Source: JBBQXY01 sp051004815 (GTDB taxonomy: Bacteria > Chloroflexota > Ktedonobacteria > Ktedonobacterales > Ktedonobacteraceae). Taken from it: DNA of 46,754 bases. The notes below the pieces were generated by a model. That model searched no databases and was not told the origin of the DNA. It was given only the letters and a program-made list of their open reading frames with translations. Positions 41,958 through 46,754 of this stretch are shown here, in pieces (position 1 is the stretch's first letter; each line of letters begins with the position of its first letter). The stretch lies in the NCBI GenBank assembly GCA_051004815.1, contig JBPCJY010000156.1, positions 1 to 46,754 of the forward strand, written 5' to 3'. The position numbers and the translations under genes were made by a program.

Positions 41958-43484
41958 TTAATCTTTACTCATACGCAACTGTTTCAACTTTCGTGCAACC
42001 ATACTTTCTCCAACCTCTACATACCTTGTCGTGTCCTCCGTAAAGATCTCGTGGGCAACCTGACCATCAAGAGGTTCCTTCACTGCAATGTTGAGTGCAT
42101 GAAGTATCGTTGGTACAAGATCATACACCTGCAAGGCATTCACTTGTACCCCACGGCGAATACCCGCTCCATACGCGTAAAAAATACCTTCCGGTTCATG
42201 ACATCCCTGGCTTATTTTCTCCTTTTCCCACAGGTTCTTTCTCCCTGTGAGCAGGTGAAATGTTGTGCCTGGTGATGGAATGATGATCAGGTGCTCCTGT
42301 TGCGGTCGAAATGGCCCCTCACCCAGATCATCGGTCGTATAAATTGTCCGCACGAGAGGATCACCAGTTTCTGGATCACGCTCGTTAGACAACGCCGTCC
42401 GTAGCCTCTCTATGTCGTCCGCGGTAGCATGTGGAGACATCACGATATCAGCGTAGCCACCACCGAAGGCACTCCACGAAAGAACATAGGCTTGCGACTC
42501 GCTCCAGACCACATTATTGAAATCAATATTCTTCTCAGGAGATGTGCTGCGATTATAAAATTCATTGTAGCGATGACGTATCTTTTTTGTAGCATCTAAA
42601 AGATGGAGTCGCTGTGCGATATCGCGCCCCATCCCTAGTAACCTGCTCCGCTCTCTCTTCCTCGATGCCGGGACCTGTAACAGATTCTGGCGACACAGAT
42701 ACTCATTGATATAAAACTTGGTTGATAGGCCGACAAAACCATGATCGGAAACCACGAAGAGCATATCTTCGGCGGTAAGGTGTCCGAGTACGCGTCCAAG
42801 TGCATCATCAAGCAGGCGATAGTATCTAGTCGCTTCATGATCCAGGGTTATGATCGAGCCCCAGAGACGATGCTGAAGGCGATCAGGCCCTACATAGCAG
42901 AGAAACGCAAAATCCCACTCGTGCTCGCTAAGCAGATGCTCCTGGAGCTGGATACGTTTCTCCGTCATTTGCATCACCTGGTCATACAGTTGTCTCTCTG
43001 ACATCTGGTCGCCTGACAAATCTATGCGATAATCAGGAACTACGTTGTATAACTCATCTTTAAACGAAAGAGGGGACGTATAAGCAGACGATGACGTAGG
43101 CGTCATCAGTCCACTCACCATCATGCCATTGACCGGCTCAGGTGGATACGTTAATGGAACATTGAGTACAACAACCCGCTTGCCAAATTCACTGAGAATA
43201 TTCCAGATGGCTTTTCCACCCTTACGATGGGTAACCAATTTAGCAGTAGGTTGCGTTGAGGTTGTATCAAATTCCCAAAAGTCGAAAACGCCGTGTTTTG
43301 CCGGTCTTAATCCTGTTGCGATTGACATCCAGGCTGGAGCCGTGAAAGGGCAAGCAGTCGAAATGAAATCGGCTGTCACGCCCTCACGCTGTAGACGTGC
43401 AAAATTGGGAAGATCGCCCCGTTCAATCAAAGGCCGCACAATCCGAAATGTGAGACCATCAACGCCAAAAATAACCGTTCGCAT
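41958..43484 (-). CDS. Alkaline phosphatase superfamily protein (type I phosphodiesterase/nucleotide pyrophosphatase-like)
   Basis: Metal-dependent phosphotransfer or phosphodiesterase enzyme of 508 residues, without a signal peptide. Metal and nucleophile motifs are GVDGLTF (first Asp), FTAPAWMSIATG (nucleophile Thr) and VVSDHGF (Asp-His), with a last His expected in the GQVAHEIF region. Relatives in this group accompany polysaccharide genes and may act on sugar- or lipid-phosphate. ATG at 43484 (MRTVIFGVDGL) lies ten bases behind AAGGAA and is preferred to the GTG at 43505. It lies 23 bp behind the flippase gene in the same leftward unit. Confidence 0.88.
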   Translation of the reverse strand: MRTVIFGVDGLTFRIVRPLIERGDLPNFARLQREGVTADFISTACPFTAPAWMSIATGLRPAKHGVFDFWEFDTTSTQPTAKLVTHRKGGKAIWNILSEFGKRVVVLNVPLTYPPEPVNGMMVSGLMTPTSSSAYTSPLSFKDELYNVVPDYRIDLSGDQMSERQLYDQVMQMTEKRIQLQEHLLSEHEWDFAFLCYVGPDRLQHRLWGSIITLDHEATRYYRLLDDALGRVLGHLTAEDMLFVVSDHGFVGLSTKFYINEYLCRQNLLQVPASRKRERSRLLGMGRDIAQRLHLLDATKKIRHRYNEFYNRSTSPEKNIDFNNVVWSESQAYVLSWSAFGGGYADIVMSPHATADDIERLRTALSNERDPETGDPLVRTIYTTDDLGEGPFRPQQEHLIIIPSPGTTFHLLTGRKNLWEKEKISQGCHEPEGIFYAYGAGIRRGVQVNALQVYDLVPTILHALNIAVKEPLDGQVAHEIFTEDTTRYVEVGESMVARKLKQLRMSKD

Positions 43485-43507
43485 CGTGTCTATGTTCCTT
43501 TCCACTA

Positions 43508-45511
43508 TTATGACAAAACCCGTAGCTGGTTTGACGATCTCTGTTTGCCAAATTTGGCACGCACCGCATCAAACACCATCTTATCCTCTACACTAAAGCG
43601 TAACACCACCATTACCAGCGCGTAGACGAGGACAAAGGGCATAATTAAGCCCAGCTTCTCAACGATTGCTAAGCGTCCGGAGCCTGGTTGAATAAAGTGA
43701 AGCAGTAGAACTCCCACCAAAGAGGCTGCTCCACCAGCAATGAATGGCTTGCATACATCCCAACGATACGGGTGTATTTTCATCAGCCAATACACTTCGA
43801 TGAGACATAGTACATTGTTGACGATGACTGCCAATGTTGCTGCCAATGCTGCACCCATACTATTGAAGTGCGGTACAAGCAGGAATGACAGTCCTATATT
43901 CAAAACAAGGGTGGTAATACTATTGATCGAAACAATGCGCAGTCGCCTCGTCATCACCAGCAACTGCAAGACAGAACCCGTCCCGGTATTCACAAGATTG
44001 CCAAAACAGAGGATAATCAGTACAAGCCAGTCGGCTGTATACTGTGGACCGAAGACCTCGAGTATGGCATCATGAAAGACAAGACAGCAAAGAAATATCG
44101 GTAAGCTCAGCAATAAAGACCATTTGGTCACTAACTTGAGCATGCTTGCCAACTGCTCACGCTTTCCTTGTATATGGTACTCAGCGATTAAAGGGGAAAA
44201 AATCATATTGAGGGCAAACAGTGGCATCACCACAAAATTACTGACTCGATCAGCTACAATGTAGACGCCAGCCTGTATCGGCGAAGCAAATATGCTCAGA
44301 AATAAGATATCAGTAGAGTTTGATATGCCGTATATCAACCCATTGAAGAACATGGGGACAGCAAAGCTGGTCCAGACCCGAGGTGTATATTTGGGTACTG
44401 CATCAGTCGTGAACCGCTTCACGACCTTGCTGAAGGTTATCTGACCGATAAGCACCGAGCAAAAAAAACCGCCAATGGCAGAAAAAATCAGTGCTTCCAT
44501 GCGCCATCCCAGCAGATAGAAAACTACCAGCATCATTAGCGTAATCACAGGCTGGCTGAGACGATCGGTTAAGACCTTCCATTTGATCTCTTTAAAAGCT
44601 TGGAGCCCGGATGCAAAGGACAGTTGTAATGCTAACAGAGGAATCAGTAGTGATGCTTCCTGTAGGGGTAGCCTATAGGATAGATCGTGATAGGCCAGTC
44701 GAGCTATAACAGCGGCAAAAGCGAAGAATAATGCCCCTATCAATGATCCGGAGAGCAGGATGATCCACGTCGTAAAACGGGCCAGTCCACCAGCCAGGTT
44801 CCGCTCCCCCTTCACTCGATACACAGGCAGTAAGCAGATGAGTACTCCCTCAAGTCCCAACTTCGCAATCCAGCCAAGAATAAGGATGATTGTATATATC
44901 TCACCAAAGATGCCAAAGACCGCCGGGGAAACCATATGTGTCATCGCCACATTCGTCACAAAGCGTAGTATCCCACTGCTGAGGTCACTCATGCCAGCAA
45001 TAACCGCACCACCTGCTGTAGTCGTAATATCCTTGCGCTGCTCTAGCTGGTCCGCTTTCTCAGTTGCTTGCGTGATCCTCGGAAGACCCAATGTTGCTTG
45101 CTTTGTGATGTCCTCAATGAGGGTATCGACCAGTATACCAGTATATCCTGGCCCGCTCTCGCGTGGACGTACACTGGCCATCATAGCCGTGTCTAGCAGC
45201 GCAATTTGCTCCTCCGTTAAAGATGAAAAGAAATTATGCTGCTCATTTCTAGAGCGCACTGTCCGCCCATCTTGCTCTGATAGAGGTGTCCAAGAGGCAA
45301 TGGAGGGTGTTGTATCAGCATCGGCTAAATATTCTTTCGCTAGTGATACTGACACGGACGGTCTCTCTATCTCCTCCTGTTCCACATCTGAGCATGAGAT
45401 GAGCCTGGCACGCTTCAAAAGTCCATGGGTGCTTTCTTGTTTTTCCATCGCTGTATCGCTCGCGGAGTAGGTGGTAAATGGTAGGGTGAGTCGGCGATTT
45501 TCCACTTTCAC
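43508..45511 (-). CDS. Wzx-like polysaccharide flippase with long cytoplasmic N terminus
   Basis: MOP-superfamily (MATE/Wzx/MVF) transporter of 667 residues that would move lipid-linked glycan across the membrane. About 14 hydrophobic segments follow the start AGMSDLSSGILRFVTNVAMTH near residue 170. The first 165 residues are soluble, rich in Ser, Glu and Asp, and unlike ordinary Wzx proteins of about 430-500 residues. GTG at 45511 overlaps the stop of the upstream gene as GTGA, so translation is coupled; a later ATG (MEKQESTHG) has no ribosome site. The extension could be a regulatory target, for example of the cluster's tyrosine kinase; that is a guess. Confidence 0.88.
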   Translation of the reverse strand: MKVENRRLTLPFTTYSASDTAMEKQESTHGLLKRARLISCSDVEQEEIERPSVSVSLAKEYLADADTTPSIASWTPLSEQDGRTVRSRNEQHNFFSSLTEEQIALLDTAMMASVRPRESGPGYTGILVDTLIEDITKQATLGLPRITQATEKADQLEQRKDITTTAGGAVIAGMSDLSSGILRFVTNVAMTHMVSPAVFGIFGEIYTIILILGWIAKLGLEGVLICLLPVYRVKGERNLAGGLARFTTWIILLSGSLIGALFFAFAAVIARLAYHDLSYRLPLQEASLLIPLLALQLSFASGLQAFKEIKWKVLTDRLSQPVITLMMLVVFYLLGWRMEALIFSAIGGFFCSVLIGQITFSKVVKRFTTDAVPKYTPRVWTSFAVPMFFNGLIYGISNSTDILFLSIFASPIQAGVYIVADRVSNFVVMPLFALNMIFSPLIAEYHIQGKREQLASMLKLVTKWSLLLSLPIFLCCLVFHDAILEVFGPQYTADWLVLIILCFGNLVNTGTGSVLQLLVMTRRLRIVSINSITTLVLNIGLSFLLVPHFNSMGAALAATLAVIVNNVLCLIEVYWLMKIHPYRWDVCKPFIAGGAASLVGVLLLHFIQPGSGRLAIVEKLGLIMPFVLVYALVMVVLRFSVEDKMVFDAVRAKFGKQRSSNQLRVLS

Positions 45512-46496
45512 ACTTCGACCCAGGCCCTATTCGCTACAGTTTGCCTACGCACTTCTGAGGCGTACTGCGTGAAGGGATGATTGAAGCATGCTGCTGGTGC
45601 TATTTCTGGTAAGATTTCTTCACCTATGCCTGAACGTACAAAGAATGCATTAAAGCCGTAACGTTCGCAGCCAACAAGCCGATATCCTTTCTGCTTGCCC
45701 AATTTGACAAATGCAGCTAAAGAAGCACCGTAGTAGACCTCAAGCCTATCAGCCATTCTCTTCTCCGCAAACGCATTTACCACTCTTCTTCCTTGATGGC
45801 GCAGTACTGATACGTTTTTACTTTCCACTATAAAGTTCGGTTTATAGGGAACAGTCACTGCCTCATCCGGTCCCCAAACATTGTTGTATTCCAGGACTAC
45901 CACTCTTGGGTTGATACGATCAATCGCCTTCCAGACCCAGTAATCTACGCCATCCATGTCTAAAGACAACAAGTCGATCTCACCAACGTAGCCATTTTCT
46001 TCAAGAAGCGAATTGACGTTTTCAGCAGTGACCCAGGCATGCACCAGTTTGGGCGGCCAATACTTCGTATCGGCACATCTAGCGTAGAATTGCTGCCCTT
46101 TTCTTATATTTTTTTCATTTCCGTCAAAGAACAAACCATTCCATCCATGATTAACGATCAGGTTGGCTGTGTTGTCGATGCCGCCGCCGCCGCAGATCTC
46201 CACACACTTCTTATCAGTTATGCCCAACACGGAGAAGATGTACAACAAGATGCCATCTTCGCCAAACTGTGAGTAGGCCCGAAACTCCACATCCTCGAAT
46301 TTCGGCATAGGGATATGTAGTGCCAGCATCTCTTTATATTGCATCCACAACTGTATCTGGGCTGCCTTACTGGATTTTGGGAATATATAAAAATCCTCTA
46401 GTGCCTGACGAATGGGGCGCGAAATCATATTACTTGTCCGCCTGGCCAGGTCACCTGTTTTCCTGATTAAGCCGGGGCTTAACTTTATACTCATTT
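45508..46496 (-). CDS. FkbM-like methyltransferase domain protein
   Basis: Cytoplasmic protein of 329 residues with a Rossmann-like SAM domain: KKCVEICGGGGIDNTANLIV (motif I), WNGLFFDGNEKNI (acidic ribose-binding turn), IDLLSLDMDGVDYWVWKAI and PRVVVLEYN. SQFGEDGILLYIF before motif I is typical for this branch, annotated as FkbM-related or unassigned. The DMDG replaces the usual DCEG, as in other members of the branch. ATG at 46496 follows AAAGGAGGAAGAA; the upstream frame to 46536 overlaps the preceding gene. It overlaps the flippase by four bases. The methyl acceptor is unknown. Confidence 0.82.
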
Positions 46497-46754
46497 CTTC
46501 CTCCTTTTGCTTCTTGCAACAATGCTCGCCGCTCAATCGATGTTGTAGACTCAGAATTCAGGGGAGCAGGATAAGCAATACCTAGTACGTCCGCAAACAT
46601 TGTAAATAACTGCGCCGCCACTTCCGCCTGGCCAAATCGTGTTATGGCCTGCCGTCGACCTTCCGCTCCCATGCGTTGGCGCAAGGCAGGATCACTCAGC
46701 AGCGAAAGTAGCAGTTCGGTATAGGCCTGCGTATCGTGCACATCCACCACATAA
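46451..46754 (-). CDS. C-terminal part of a glycosyltransferase (partial)
   Basis: The gene enters from beyond the right edge. The visible end, VDVHDTQAYTELLLSLLSDP and RQRMGAEGRRQAITRFGQAE, is the C-terminal helix region of GT4-type glycosyltransferases, and is followed by a variable 45-residue tail. Its end overlaps the ribosome site and first 46 bases of the methyltransferase gene (start 46496), so the two are cotranscribed. It is the first of at least four leftward genes of the cluster visible here. Confidence 0.8.
   Translation of the reverse strand, partial: YVVDVHDTQAYTELLLSLLSDPALRQRMGAEGRRQAITRFGQAEVAAQLFTMFADVLGIAYPAPLNSESTTSIERRALLQEAKGGRNEYKVKPRLNQENR

Overview
The window looks like chromosome of a Ktedonobacteria-type Chloroflexota bacterium. 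This is inferred from the protein flavour (a STAND NTPase with an effector-associated domain, degenerate Ser/Thr kinase, DUF2231-Rieske fusion, Rpn-family proteins, large serine recombinase remnant, IS630) and not from any 16S rRNA. Base composition is near 50-55 % GC and many genes start with GTG or TTG after a clear Shine-Dalgarno.

Layout. 1-64: start of a leftward gene leaving the window. 118-4602: a GH2 glycosidase with a 5' frameshift, a convergent intergenic patch of tandem and inverted repeats, an SDR oxidoreductase, and a PhzF-RidA pair. 4635-8852 is decayed accessory DNA: an antisense fragment, an SNF2-type helicase relic spread over three frames, 9-bp repeats, a complete IS630 element (6404-7784) with a frameshifted transposase, and a pseudokinase whose last codon is the IS target. 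9029-15464: a Rieske protein, queF and a convergent queuosine-precursor transporter, a cysteine-rich SufR-like repressor with an operator-like palindrome on the promoter of a DUF2231-Rieske gene, folE, an NMT1/THI5-like binding protein and a DJ-1/PfpI protein.

15624-20465 is the most interesting locus: a single 1,613-residue protein with an N-terminal effector-associated-like domain, a NACHT NTPase, a long helical region and a C-terminal nucleoside-phosphorylase-family domain that keeps its catalytic Glu and Asp. It reads as a self-contained STAND immune protein whose effector may deplete ATP or another nucleotide. It is followed by an antisense transposase scrap and a tRNA-Gly(CCC) gene.

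20730-32052 is mostly housekeeping: MFS transporter, DedA, serA plus a class V aminotransferase, an Rpn-family protein, a serine-recombinase remnant abutting the last 54 codons of a lost L-lactate permease gene, pyruvate kinase, rpsP-khpA-rimM and two small proteins. 32135-46754 is an exopolysaccharide cluster: DUF4012 protein, GDP-mannose 4,6-dehydratase, FkbM methyltransferases, glycosyltransferases, a fused Wzz/tyrosine kinase, its PHP-type phosphatase, an alkaline-phosphatase-superfamily enzyme and a Wzx-like flippase. It makes activated sugars, assembles and modifies a glycan, flips it and controls export through the tyrosine kinase/phosphatase pair.
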